From Bradyrhizobium zhengyangense (GTDB lineage: Bacteria; Pseudomonadota; Alphaproteobacteria; Rhizobiales; Xanthobacteraceae), in contig NZ_JAKLUA010000014.1 in the NCBI RefSeq assembly GCF_022012435.1, positions 120,989 through 184,988 of the forward strand: DNA of 64,000 nt, read 5' to 3'. The position numbers were made by a program, and so were the translations under genes. Below are positions 51,014-60,472 of this stretch, in pieces; position 1 is the stretch's first letter; the number at the start of each line of letters is the position of its first letter. A model generated the notes under the pieces. The model was given only the letters and a program-made list of their open reading frames with translations. It was not told where the DNA came from and ran no database searches.

Positions 51014-51982
51014 CTAGGTTTCGTCCACCGCGACGGCACCCTGCTGGGCCTTGTGGATCGAGGACGGCACCACGCCGAAATACTTCCGGAACACGCGGCT
51101 GAAATGCGATGAGCTGGAGAAGCCCCAGGAGAACGCGACATCGGTGATGGTCTTGCCACCGTGGGCCTCGAGCTCCTGGCGGCAGTTCTGCAGGCGCGCT
51201 TGCCAGATGTAGTCGCTCACCGTGGTGCCGCGCTCCGAGAACAGCATGTGCAGATAACGCTTGGAGCAGCCCAGCTCGGCGGAGATCTGGTCGATGCACA
51301 GATCCGGATCACGCAGATGTTCGCGGATGAAAAATTGTGCACGTACGTACATCGCCTCGGGCCCGACCCGATCGAACATCGTATCGGCCTCGCGCAGCGG
51401 CAGCAGCAACAGGTCGATCAGCGAATCGGCAACGCCGACCGCACTGTTGGCCGACAGCTTCGCCGCCTCGTCGAACGTGGCATGGACGAAATCATGGGCA
51501 ATCCGCCCCGTTCCCGTCTTCGCCGACAGCTTGCAGGCCGGCATGCGCTGTGACGGGAAGCCGCGATCGCGCAAAAGCGCCTTCGGTACGATCACCACGT
51601 CGTGGCGCGTGAAGGCGGGGCTGACGATCAAGTGCGGACAGGAAACGTCATAGGCGATGATGTCGCCCGGATTCAGCTCGATGTGGCGGCCTTCCTGCTC
51701 GAAGTAAGACACGCCATAGGTCTGGAAGTGAATCTTGATGTACGGGTGTTCATTGGCCTTGGCGCGCGCGAGCGTGTGCGCGATGCGATGCTGGCTGACT
51801 TCGATCTGACAAAGCTTCAGCCGCGAGACCGTGGTGTAGTCGATGCGCCCTTCGAGCGAGGATGCCTCCAGCGGATCGACATCGAAGTGACCACACAGAC
51901 TCGTCAGTCCGTCGACCCAGCTCTGGATCTGACGCTTGGGCGTCAGACCCGTCGTCGAGAGCGTGTGAATTGTGTCGGACAT
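51014..51982 (-). CDS. AraC-family transcriptional regulator
   Basis: About 322 residues from the ATG at 51982; an alternative ATG at 52054 would add 24 residues and neither has a strong ribosome site. The N-terminal half is an AraC-binding-like domain (HFDVDPLEASSLEGRIDYTT, FEQEGRHIELNPGDIIAYDV). The C-terminal third has both helix-turn-helix units: DLCIDQISAELGCSKRYLHM and TITDVAFSWGFSSSSHFSRV. It is divergent from xoxF, making xoxF its most likely target. The inducer is unknown. Confidence 0.85.
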   Translation of the reverse strand: MSDTIHTLSTTGLTPKRQIQSWVDGLTSLCGHFDVDPLEASSLEGRIDYTTVSRLKLCQIEVSQHRIAHTLARAKANEHPYIKIHFQTYGVSYFEQEGRHIELNPGDIIAYDVSCPHLIVSPAFTRHDVVIVPKALLRDRGFPSQRMPACKLSAKTGTGRIAHDFVHATFDEAAKLSANSAVGVADSLIDLLLLPLREADTMFDRVGPEAMYVRAQFFIREHLRDPDLCIDQISAELGCSKRYLHMLFSERGTTVSDYIWQARLQNCRQELEAHGGKTITDVAFSWGFSSSSHFSRVFRKYFGVVPSSIHKAQQGAVAVDET

Positions 51983-52496
51983 TAATCCAGCCACTGGTGA
52001 TACCCGGAGATCCGACGCGAATCGCGGCCAGCGCCTGCTGAAGCCCTCAGCCATGATTGCGTGACGTTTACCTCAAATTTGGGCGGTCTTTTGAAACGAG
52101 CGCCAGCGTTCCATTGCCACCCTTGACGGTTAATCCTCCGCCTTAGTTGCACCGCCGTCAAGGGGAACCTGAGCGTTGAGCACGGCACCGCGCCGCGCCG
52201 AAGCCGCTGAATTCGCTACCGCAAAATCAAAAACTTTGCGTTCGTGCGCTGTCGAGCAAAGCGGGTTCACTCTTGGGCAAGTTTCCCGTTGGCGAAGTCG
52301 TTAGGGATTGCAGCAGGAACAAAAAGAACGGGCCGCTCCTGCACGTGGACCCGTAGCTCTCATCAGGAGGAGGAAACAGCACAGCATCGTTTCTGGTCCC
52401 CAAAGTGACCGCCCTGCACGAGCAGACGCCGGACGAGAAGCCCGGTGATTAAGCAATGCTTCGGAAATAATAAACGAGACCAACGGAGGAATGACT
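51983..52496. promoter_or_regulatory. Divergent regulatory region between AraC regulator and xoxF
   Basis: About 510 bases, long for this genome. It holds a 10-base inverted repeat (52120-52129 CCCTTGACGG and 52155-52164 CCGTCAAGGG, 35 bases centre to centre). The xoxF ribosome site GGAGG (52485-52489) is 7 bases from the ATG at 52497. No confident core promoter was assigned. The AraC gene's start may be anywhere between 51982 and 52054. Confidence 0.55.
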
Positions 52497-54299
52497 ATGC
52501 GCAAGGTGCTACTGGCGACCTTTCTTGGCTCCGCGGCGGCTCTCGCCGTCGGGACCGCGTCGGCCAATGACGAGCTGAACAAGATGTCGCAGAACCCGAA
52601 AGATTGGGTGATGCCGACCGGCGACTACGCCAACAACCGCTACTCCAAGCTCAATCAGATCAACGCTCAAAATGTCGGCAAGCTCCAAGTTGCCTGGACC
52701 TTCTCGACCGGTGTGCTGCGCGGCCACGAAGGCGGCCCGCTGATCATCGGCAACATGATGTACGTCCATACGCCTTTCCCGAACAAGGTCTACGCCATTG
52801 ACCTTTCAAACGAGAACAAGATCGTCTGGAAGTACGAGCCGAAGCAGGATCCGAACGTCATCCCAGTGATGTGCTGCGACACGGTTAACCGCGGCCTCGC
52901 ATTCGGCGACGGCAAGATCTTCCTGCACCAGGCCGACACGACCCTCGTCGCGCTCGACGCCAAGACCGGTCAGGTCGCATGGACCGCCAAGAACGGCGAT
53001 CCGAGCAAGGGCGAGACCGGCACCTCGGCACCGATGGTCGTCAAGGACAAGGTGCTGATCGGCATCTCCGGTGGCGAGTTCGGCGTTCAGGCCCATATGA
53101 GCGCCTACGACATCAAGACCGGCAAGCTGGCCTGGCGCGGCTATTCGGAAGGTCCGGATGACCAGATCCTGGTCAACGACAGCACCACCGCACTCGGCAA
53201 GCCGATCGGCAAGGATTCGAGCCTCAAGACCTGGCAAGGCGATCAGTGGAAGATCGGCGGCGGCGCCACCTGGGGCTGGATCTCCTACGATCCCGAGCTG
53301 AACCTGATCTACTACGGGTCGGGCAACCCCTCGACCTGGAATCCGAAGCAGCGTCCCGGCGACAACAAATGGTCGATGACGATCTGGGCACGTAACCCGG
53401 ACACCGGCGCGGCCAAGTGGGTCTATCAGATGACGCCCCATGACGAATGGGACTATGACGGCGTCAACGAGATGATCCTCTCGGATCAGTCGATCAACGG
53501 CCAGGCACGCAAGCTGCTGACGCATTTCGATCGTAACGGCCTCGGCTATACGCTTGATCGCGCAACCGGCGAGCTTCTGGTCGCCGAGAAGTACGATCCG
53601 AAGGTGAACTGGACCTCCGGCGTCGACATGGACAAGAACTCGCCGACCTATGGTCGTCCGAAGGTGCTCGACGCAGCTTCGACCGACAAGGCGGGTGAAG
53701 ACCACAACGTGAAGGGCATCTGCCCGGCCGCGCTCGGCACCAAGGACGAGCAGCCGGCAGCCTACTCGCCGGACACGCAGCTGTTCTACGTCCCGACCAA
53801 CCACGTCTGCATGGACTACGAACCGTTCAAGGTGAGCTATACCGCGGGCCAGCCCTATGTGGGTGCGACGCTCTCGATGTATCCGCCGCAGGGCGATACC
53901 AACATGGGTAACTTCATCGCCTGGGACGGCAAGACCGGCAAGATCGTGTGGTCGAACAAGGAGCAGTTCTCGGTCTGGTCGGGTGCGCTCGCAACCGCCG
54001 GCGGCGTGGTGTTCTACGGCACGCTCGAAGGCTACCTGAAGGCGGTCGACGCCAAGACCGGCAAGGAGCTCTACAAGTTCAAGACTCCCTCCGGCATCAT
54101 CGGCAACGTCACCACCTATGAGAACGGCGGCAAGCAGTATGTCGCAGTGCTCTCCGGCGTCGGCGGCTGGGCCGGTATCGGTCTGGCAGCAGGTCTGACT
54201 GATCCGACCGCGGGCCTCGGCGCGGTCGGTGGCTACGCGGCGCTCAGCAACTACACGGCCCTCGGCGGCACGCTGACCGTGTTCTCGCTGCCCAACTAG
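52497..54299 (+). CDS. xoxF: Lanthanide-dependent methanol dehydrogenase XoxF
   Basis: 600 residues with a signal peptide (to about residue 23). Eight-bladed PQQ propeller with the vicinal disulfide cysteines C126-C127, metal ligands E194 (SGGEFG) and N278 (GSGNPST), the catalytic base D319 and the lanthanide-specific aspartate D321 in WDYDGVNE. Oxidises methanol in the periplasm, passing electrons to the cytochrome encoded next. GGAGG lies 7 bases before the ATG at 52497; the ATG at 52491 is too close to it. First gene of the xoxF-xoxG-adh-gfa operon; the divergent AraC gene probably controls it. Confidence 0.97.
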   Translation: MRKVLLATFLGSAAALAVGTASANDELNKMSQNPKDWVMPTGDYANNRYSKLNQINAQNVGKLQVAWTFSTGVLRGHEGGPLIIGNMMYVHTPFPNKVYAIDLSNENKIVWKYEPKQDPNVIPVMCCDTVNRGLAFGDGKIFLHQADTTLVALDAKTGQVAWTAKNGDPSKGETGTSAPMVVKDKVLIGISGGEFGVQAHMSAYDIKTGKLAWRGYSEGPDDQILVNDSTTALGKPIGKDSSLKTWQGDQWKIGGGATWGWISYDPELNLIYYGSGNPSTWNPKQRPGDNKWSMTIWARNPDTGAAKWVYQMTPHDEWDYDGVNEMILSDQSINGQARKLLTHFDRNGLGYTLDRATGELLVAEKYDPKVNWTSGVDMDKNSPTYGRPKVLDAASTDKAGEDHNVKGICPAALGTKDEQPAAYSPDTQLFYVPTNHVCMDYEPFKVSYTAGQPYVGATLSMYPPQGDTNMGNFIAWDGKTGKIVWSNKEQFSVWSGALATAGGVVFYGTLEGYLKAVDAKTGKELYKFKTPSGIIGNVTTYENGGKQYVAVLSGVGGWAGIGLAAGLTDPTAGLGAVGGYAALSNYTALGGTLTVFSLPN

Positions 54300-54318
54300 C
54301 CTCTGTTCAGAATCGCTC

Positions 54319-54347
54319 CGGCGCGTGGATCAGATCCACGCGCCGGC
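54319..54347 (+). promoter_or_regulatory. GC-rich hairpin between xoxF and xoxG
   Basis: CCGGCGCGTGGAT (54319-54331) and ATCCACGCGCCGG (54335-54347) make a perfect 13-base stem with a 3-base loop, and no T-tract follows. It may protect the xoxF mRNA end or partly terminate transcription, lowering expression of the downstream genes relative to xoxF. Confidence 0.7.
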
Positions 54348-54380
54348 TCGTCTCCATCTGACGCCTTCGAGGAACAGCTC

Positions 54381-54899
54381 TTGCGTAAAATCTGCTCTGT
54401 CATTGCTACTATGATCTTCGTTGCGTCCGGGGGAATTGCTGTTGCGGACGGCTCGGGCGATCCGACTGCCGTCAAGCAGAACGAAACTGGCGAATGGCTC
54501 GATAAGGACGGAAATCCGACCTACAAGATCAACGGCGACTCCGTCGATTGGTACACCTATTCCGGATACCGCCGCTATCACTCGGACTGCCACGTCTGTC
54601 ATGGCCCTGACGGCATGGGCTCGACCTATGCACCCGCATTGAAGGATTCGCTCAAGACGATGAGCTATGCCGACTTTCTCGGCGTCGTCGCCTCCGGTCG
54701 CAAGAACATCTCGACCGCCTCGGAGAACGTGATGCCGGCCTTCGGCGATAACCCGAACGTCGCCTGCTACATGGACGATCTCTACGTCTATCTGCGCGCC
54801 CGCTCCAACGAGGCCTGGGGCCGTGCCCGCCCGGGCAAGCACGAGGACAAGAACGACGCCTATACCAAGAATGAAGATTCGTGCATGGGCAAGAAGTGA
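54381..54899 (+). CDS. xoxG: Cytochrome c partner of XoxF (XoxG)
   Basis: 172 residues with a signal peptide (to about VADG). One haem site C70-H-V-C73-H74 (CHVCHGPDGMG) and probable axial Met118 in NVMPAFG. Two further cysteines (VACYMD, DSCMGKK) and a charged C-terminal tail. It is the dedicated electron acceptor for XoxF, similar in layout to cytochrome cL. The start is TTG with GAGGAAC upstream. It lies 81 bases after xoxF, with a hairpin in between. Confidence 0.92.
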   Translation: MRKICSVIATMIFVASGGIAVADGSGDPTAVKQNETGEWLDKDGNPTYKINGDSVDWYTYSGYRRYHSDCHVCHGPDGMGSTYAPALKDSLKTMSYADFLGVVASGRKNISTASENVMPAFGDNPNVACYMDDLYVYLRARSNEAWGRARPGKHEDKNDAYTKNEDSCMGKK

Positions 54900-54960
54900 A
54901 CGTTTGCAGCCCGGCCGAGACTTACGTCTTGGCATCTTGCGAGAATTTGAGGAGTTACCG

Positions 54961-56070
<1,110 letters not shown>

Positions 56071-56100
56071 CTCAAGCGTCACCCCCAAGGAGGATCGGCC

Positions 56101-56664
56101 ATGACTGTTGCACTCCACCCATCGATCGATAACGGCCTCAAACAAGGTACCGGGCACTTTGCCGGCGGCACGCTCGCCTGCAAATGCAGGGATCATCAGG
56201 TCAAGGTCGGCATCAAGGGCGACGTGGCGCACAACCACGCCTGCGGCTGCACCAAGTGCTGGAAGCCGCAGGGCGCGACCTTCTCGGTCGTGGCCGTCGT
56301 CCCGCGCCAGAACCTCACCGTGCTCGAGAACGGCGACAAGCTCCAGATCGTCGATGCCTCCGCGGTGATCCAGCGCCACGCCTGCAAGGCCTGCGGCACC
56401 CACATGTTCGGCCGCATCGAGAACAAGAACCATCCGTTCTACGGTCTCGACTTCATCCATCCCGAGCTGTTCCAGGAACAGGGCTCGCAGGCGCCGCAAT
56501 TCGCCGCCTTCGTTTCCTCTGTCATCGAATCCGGCGTGAAGCCCGAGCAGATGGCTGGCATCCGGTCGCGGCTGAAGGAAATCGGCCTCGAGCCCTATGA
56601 CTGCCTGTCGCCCGCGCTGATGGATGCGATCGCGACCCACGTGGCGAAGGCCAAGGCCGCCTGA
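56101..56664 (+). CDS. gfa: Glutathione-dependent formaldehyde-activating enzyme
   Basis: 187 residues, cytoplasmic. The zinc-binding cysteines occur as CKC (27-29), CGCTKC (48-53) and CKACGTH (95-101), the Gfa signature. It speeds the condensation of formaldehyde with glutathione, giving the substrate of the dehydrogenase encoded just before. Separated by 30 bases from that gene, with AAGGAGG before the ATG. Last gene of the xoxF operon. Confidence 0.95.
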   Translation: MTVALHPSIDNGLKQGTGHFAGGTLACKCRDHQVKVGIKGDVAHNHACGCTKCWKPQGATFSVVAVVPRQNLTVLENGDKLQIVDASAVIQRHACKACGTHMFGRIENKNHPFYGLDFIHPELFQEQGSQAPQFAAFVSSVIESGVKPEQMAGIRSRLKEIGLEPYDCLSPALMDAIATHVAKAKAA

Positions 56665-57299
56665 GCAACGTTGCCTGACAAGGCTGAGTGACAAGCCGCT
56701 TGACGATGTCCCGTCCGCTCGCTGGTTCGCCAGCGGGCAGGATGGGTGCGGCTCTCGAATGATCGCGGCCATCCTGCCGCCAGTGCACCATGCGTATGCG
56801 AGCGCGTTCCGCTCCCTCAGTCCTGGTCTTTGAATGACTGCGCAGTGTCGCCCTCTTCCGTCTTGAAGTCAGCGCGGCCTAGCGATTCTCCCTCCCTCGA
56901 CTGAGGACTACTGCTTCGTCCGCTCAGTCCCTCTGGCGGACGAAGCTTTTTTGTCTTTCGATTTTACGACCGTCCGTCGCGCGACCTCATGCTGCGCCCT
57001 GCTTTTGACAAACCCAGGATGCAATCTGTTCACGTCAAGAACACCCGGCTGTGAACGCCGGTTCGACACGATCTCTGCTAGGGTCGCGTCGTCACGATGC
57101 CGCGCGAGTTCAATCAAATAAGAACAAAACGGGAGGTATCGAGCACATCCGGACATCACGATTCGCATTCCAGCTTCCTGCCGGGACCTGCCCGTGTGGG
57201 ACGACGGGTTGGCGTGCGGTCACACGACGCTACGGACATTGCGCCGACCGAAATCGGCAATGTTGAAATCAGCAAGCTTATGAAGAGCGAGGGACGATC
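56665..57299. other. Long intergenic region after the xoxF operon
   Basis: About 635 bases between gfa and the molybdenum hydroxylase genes. It contains the strong terminator at 56913-56952. The remainder shows no recognised RNA gene. An 86-codon open frame on the minus strand overlaps the terminator and was not accepted as a gene. The promoter of the next operon should lie in the last 200 bases, but no clear elements were picked. Confidence 0.5.
56913..56952 (+). terminator. Intrinsic terminator of the xoxF-xoxG-adh-gfa operon
   Basis: GCTTCGTCCGC (56913-56923) pairs perfectly with GCGGACGAAGC (56936-56946) around a 12-base loop and is followed by six T residues (56947-56952). Confidence 0.9.
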
Positions 57300-57752
57300 A
57301 TGATCAAGGTGAAGATCAACGGCCAGGAACAGAGCTGGGATGGCGACCCGGATCTCCCGCTACTCTGGTTCCTGCGCGACGAAGCCGGGCTGACCGGCAC
57401 AAAGTTCGGCTGCGGCCAGGCCCTGTGCGGTGCGTGCACCGTCATCGTCGACAAGGAGGCGGTGCGCTCCTGCATCACCTCGATCAACGACGTCGCGGGG
57501 CGCGAGGTTACCACGATCGAGGGGCTGCATCCGGACGGCGATCATCCCGTCCAGAAGGCTTGGCGCCAGGTCAACGTTCCCCAATGCGGCTTCTGCCAAG
57601 CCGGCCAGATCATGCAGGCGGCAGCGCTGCTGATGGACAATCCCAAGCCGTCACACGACCAGATCCGCGAGGCGATGTCCGGCAACATCTGCCGCTGCGG
57701 TTGCTACCAGCGCATCGAGAATGCCGTCCATCTCGCATCGACGGGAGTGTGA
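57300..57752 (+). CDS. [2Fe-2S] subunit of a molybdenum hydroxylase (IorA/CoxS-like)
   Basis: 150 residues. Plant-type iron-sulfur cluster: C38, C43, C46 and C58 (FGCGQALCGACTV, SCIT). The second, helical cluster domain has C96 and C99 (CGFCQAG) and C131 and C133 (ICRCGCYQRI). It passes electrons from the molybdenum subunit encoded 1 base downstream. No signal peptide is present; such small subunits travel with their Tat-bearing partner. Related to isoquinoline/aldehyde oxidoreductase small subunits. Confidence 0.92.
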   Translation: MIKVKINGQEQSWDGDPDLPLLWFLRDEAGLTGTKFGCGQALCGACTVIVDKEAVRSCITSINDVAGREVTTIEGLHPDGDHPVQKAWRQVNVPQCGFCQAGQIMQAAALLMDNPKPSHDQIREAMSGNICRCGCYQRIENAVHLASTGV

Positions 57753-57753
57753 C

Positions 57754-60066
57754 ATGAATTTCATCGACAATCCCGGCAAGCTCCGTGGCTTCGAAAAGAA
57801 CATTAAGGTCGAGAAGGTCTCGCGCCGCAGCATCCTGAAGGGGCTCGGCATCACCGGTGGCTTCGTGCTCGCGGCCCCCGTGATGACGCGCCAGGCCTTT
57901 GCCTATGAGACCGGCGCCGGCAAGATGCCGCATGGCGTCGTGGTTGATCCGCGCGTCTTCGTTGCGGTCGCGCCTGACGGCACCGTCACCATCCTCGCCC
58001 ACCGCTCGGAGATGGGCACCGGCGTGCGCACCAGCCTGCCGCTCATCGTGGCCGAGGAGATGGAGGCCGACTGGTCCAAGGTCAAGGTCGAGCAAGCTCA
58101 TGGCGACGAGGTCAAGTTCGGTAATCAAGACACCGACGGCTCGCGCAGTACGCGGCACTATCTGATTCCGATGCGCCAGATCGGCGCCTCCGCCCGCACC
58201 ATGCTGGAGCAGGCCGCGGCCAAGCGCTGGAACGTGCCGGCGACTGAGGTGAAGGCGGTCAATCACGAGGTCGTCCACAGCGCCAGCGGACGCAAGCTCG
58301 GCTTCGGCGAGTTGGCTGCCGATGCCGCCAAGGAATCGGTGCCTGCTATCGAAGGGCTCAAGCTGAAAGACCCCAAGGACTTCCGCTATCTCGGCAAGGG
58401 TCAGGTCAGCATCGTCGATCTCCACGACATCACCACCGGCAAGGCCCGCTACGGCGCCGACGTGCGCCTGCCGGGCATGAAATACGCCGTGATCGCGCGC
58501 CCGCCGGTGACCGGCGGCAAGCTCACCTCGTTCGATCCGGACGCGGCACTGAAAGTGCCCGGCGTCGAAAAGGTGATGAAAGTTCAAGGCTGGCCGTGGC
58601 CATCGAAATTCCAGCCGCTCGGCGGCGTTGCCGTGATCGCGCGCAACACCGGCGCAGCGATCAAGGGCCGCGACGCGCTGAAGCTGGTCTGGGACGACGG
58701 CGCCAACGGCAAATACGACTCGGTCGCCTACCGCAAGGACCTCGAGGAGGCCTCACGCAAGCCGGGCCTGGTCGTACGCCAGGAGGGCGATGCGGATGCT
58801 GCGCTCAAGACGGCCGCCAAGGTCGTCGTCGGCGAATATTATTTGCCGCATCTCGCCCATGTCAGCATGGAGCCGCCGGTCGCGGTGGCCGACGTCAAGG
58901 GCGACAAGGCTGAGATCTGGGCGCCTGTGCAGAGCCCCGGCGGCACGCGTGAGGACGTCGCCAAGACGCTCGGCATTCCCGAGGGCAATGTCACCGTCAA
59001 TGTCACGCTGCTCGGCGGCGGCTTCGGCCGCAAATCGAAATGCGACTTTGCGCTGGAGGCTGCGCTGCTGTCGAAGGAGCTCGGCGTGCCCGTGAAGGTA
59101 CAATGGACGCGCGAGGACGACCTCCACCACGACTTCCTGCATACCGTCTCGGTGGAACGGATCGAGGCTGGCCTCGACAAGGACGGCAAGGTGATCGCCT
59201 GGCGCCATCGCAGCGTGGCGCCGACCATCGCCTCGACTTTCGCGGCCGGTGCCAACCATGCGGCATCGTTCGAGCTCGGCATGGGGCTCGTCGACATGCC
59301 GTTCGAGATCGCCAACATCTCCTGCGAGAACCCCGAGGCCGCGGCGTTCACCCGCATCGGCTGGTTCCGCTCGGTCTCGAATATCCCGCGCGCCTTCGCG
59401 GTGCAGTCCATGGTCGGCGAAATCGCGAATGCGACCGGGCGCGACCAGAAGGAGACGCTGCTGGCGTTGATCGGCAGCCCACGCATCGTCAAGCCCAACG
59501 TCAAGGACCTCTGGAACTACGGCGAGCCCTATGACAGCTACCCGATCGACACCGCGCGCCTGCGCAAAGTGGTCGAGCTGGTCGCCGAGAAGGGCGAGTG
59601 GGGGCGGACGGTGCCGAAGGGCCACGGCCTCGGCATCGCCGTGCACCGCAGCTTCGTCAGCTATATCGCGACCATCGTCGAGGTGGCCGTGGACGAAAAG
59701 GGCAAGCTCACGGTGCCACGGGTCGACACCGCGATCGACTGCGGCACCTATGTCAACCCGGAGCGCATCGCCTCGCAGATCGAGGGCGCGGCGATCATGG
59801 GCCTGAGCCTCGCCAAATACGGCGAGATCAGCTTCAAGAACGGCAAGGTCGAGCAGAAGAATTTTGACGGCTTCCAGGTCGTCAGGATCGACGAGGCCCC
59901 GCTGGTGACCAATGTCCACATCGTGCCGCCCGGGCCTGATACGCCGCCGAGTGGCGTCGGCGAGCCCGGCGTGCCGCCCTTCGCGCCGGCACTGATGAAC
60001 GCGATCTTCGCGGCGACCGGCAAGCGCATCCGCGCGCTTCCGATCGGGAAGCAATTGGAGGCGTAA
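57754..60066 (+). CDS. Tat-exported molybdenum hydroxylase large subunit (isoquinoline/aldehyde oxidoreductase type)
   Basis: 770 residues. The N-terminus has a twin-arginine motif in SRRSILKGLGITGGFVLAA, so the enzyme is exported folded to the periplasm. The xanthine-oxidase-family Mo-binding body carries LGGGFGRKSKCDFALEAALL, TRIGWFRSVSNIPRAFAVQS and, near the end, PPSGVGEPGVPPFAPALMNA, with the catalytic glutamate expected at GVGEPG. It likely oxidises aldehydes or N-heterocycles; no cytochrome subunit is attached. The location beside alcohol dehydrogenases suggests it removes their aldehyde products, which is inference. Confidence 0.9.
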   Translation: MNFIDNPGKLRGFEKNIKVEKVSRRSILKGLGITGGFVLAAPVMTRQAFAYETGAGKMPHGVVVDPRVFVAVAPDGTVTILAHRSEMGTGVRTSLPLIVAEEMEADWSKVKVEQAHGDEVKFGNQDTDGSRSTRHYLIPMRQIGASARTMLEQAAAKRWNVPATEVKAVNHEVVHSASGRKLGFGELAADAAKESVPAIEGLKLKDPKDFRYLGKGQVSIVDLHDITTGKARYGADVRLPGMKYAVIARPPVTGGKLTSFDPDAALKVPGVEKVMKVQGWPWPSKFQPLGGVAVIARNTGAAIKGRDALKLVWDDGANGKYDSVAYRKDLEEASRKPGLVVRQEGDADAALKTAAKVVVGEYYLPHLAHVSMEPPVAVADVKGDKAEIWAPVQSPGGTREDVAKTLGIPEGNVTVNVTLLGGGFGRKSKCDFALEAALLSKELGVPVKVQWTREDDLHHDFLHTVSVERIEAGLDKDGKVIAWRHRSVAPTIASTFAAGANHAASFELGMGLVDMPFEIANISCENPEAAAFTRIGWFRSVSNIPRAFAVQSMVGEIANATGRDQKETLLALIGSPRIVKPNVKDLWNYGEPYDSYPIDTARLRKVVELVAEKGEWGRTVPKGHGLGIAVHRSFVSYIATIVEVAVDEKGKLTVPRVDTAIDCGTYVNPERIASQIEGAAIMGLSLAKYGEISFKNGKVEQKNFDGFQVVRIDEAPLVTNVHIVPPGPDTPPSGVGEPGVPPFAPALMNAIFAATGKRIRALPIGKQLEA

Positions 60067-60119
60067 AGGAACAGACGCGGCCTCGCGCCGTTTCTCTTCG
60101 ATCTGACAGGAGCAGATCG

Positions 60120-60383
60120 ATGACCAATATCTCAAGGGCGCTCGCAGTCTCGCTGCTGTCGAGCGCCTTTCTTTTGACTGTTACGGCCGCGTTCGCGCAA
60201 AGCAGCACCACCACGCCGCCGACCACGGCGACGCGCCCCACCACGCCGGACCAGAGCTCGCTGCCCAACACCAGCGCGCCGCCCGCCTCGACCACCCAGA
60301 CAACCGGGCAGAGCAGCACCGATCCGAAGATTCGGGAGATGAATCAGACGGAGAAGGACAAGGTGGACAGGCAGGGGAAGTAG
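60120..60383 (+). CDS. Thr/Ser/Pro-rich small secreted protein
   Basis: 87 residues with a signal peptide (SLLSSAFLLTVTAAFA, cleavage near AQS). The mature part is low-complexity, dominated by threonine, serine and proline (TTTPPTTATRPTTPDQ), ending in a charged helix (KIREMNQTEKDKVDRQGK). Function unknown. A ribosome site (CAGGAG) precedes the ATG. Convergent with the third PQQ dehydrogenase, with a shared terminator. Confidence 0.6.
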   Translation: MTNISRALAVSLLSSAFLLTVTAAFAQSSTTTPPTTATRPTTPDQSSLPNTSAPPASTTQTTGQSSTDPKIREMNQTEKDKVDRQGK

Positions 60384-60400
60384 GTCCGGTCGCACACGCA

Positions 60401-60432
60401 AAATGCGGCGGACGTTGCCGTCCGCCGCATTT
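60401..60432. terminator. Bidirectional terminator between the secreted-protein and PQQ dehydrogenase genes
   Basis: AAATGCGGCGGACG (60401-60414) and CGTCCGCCGCATTT (60419-60432) form a perfect 14-base stem with a 4-base loop, A-rich on one side and T-rich on the other, between convergent genes. Confidence 0.85.
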
Positions 60433-60472
60433 GCCCCCTGTCGCTCCGCCGTCTTCGATCCGCCTGCGGAGC

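Noticed and set aside
47229..52172. A shared 12-base motif TCAGGTT(T/C)CCCT upstream of the 47368 dehydrogenase and, on the other strand, upstream of xoxF
   Set aside because: An 11-of-12 match between two regions of this size is expected about once by chance, so it is not evidence of a common operator without more sites.
56908..57168. An 86-codon minus-strand frame after gfa
   Set aside because: Its 3' end overlaps the strong terminator hairpin, it has no good ribosome site and its composition is not distinctive.
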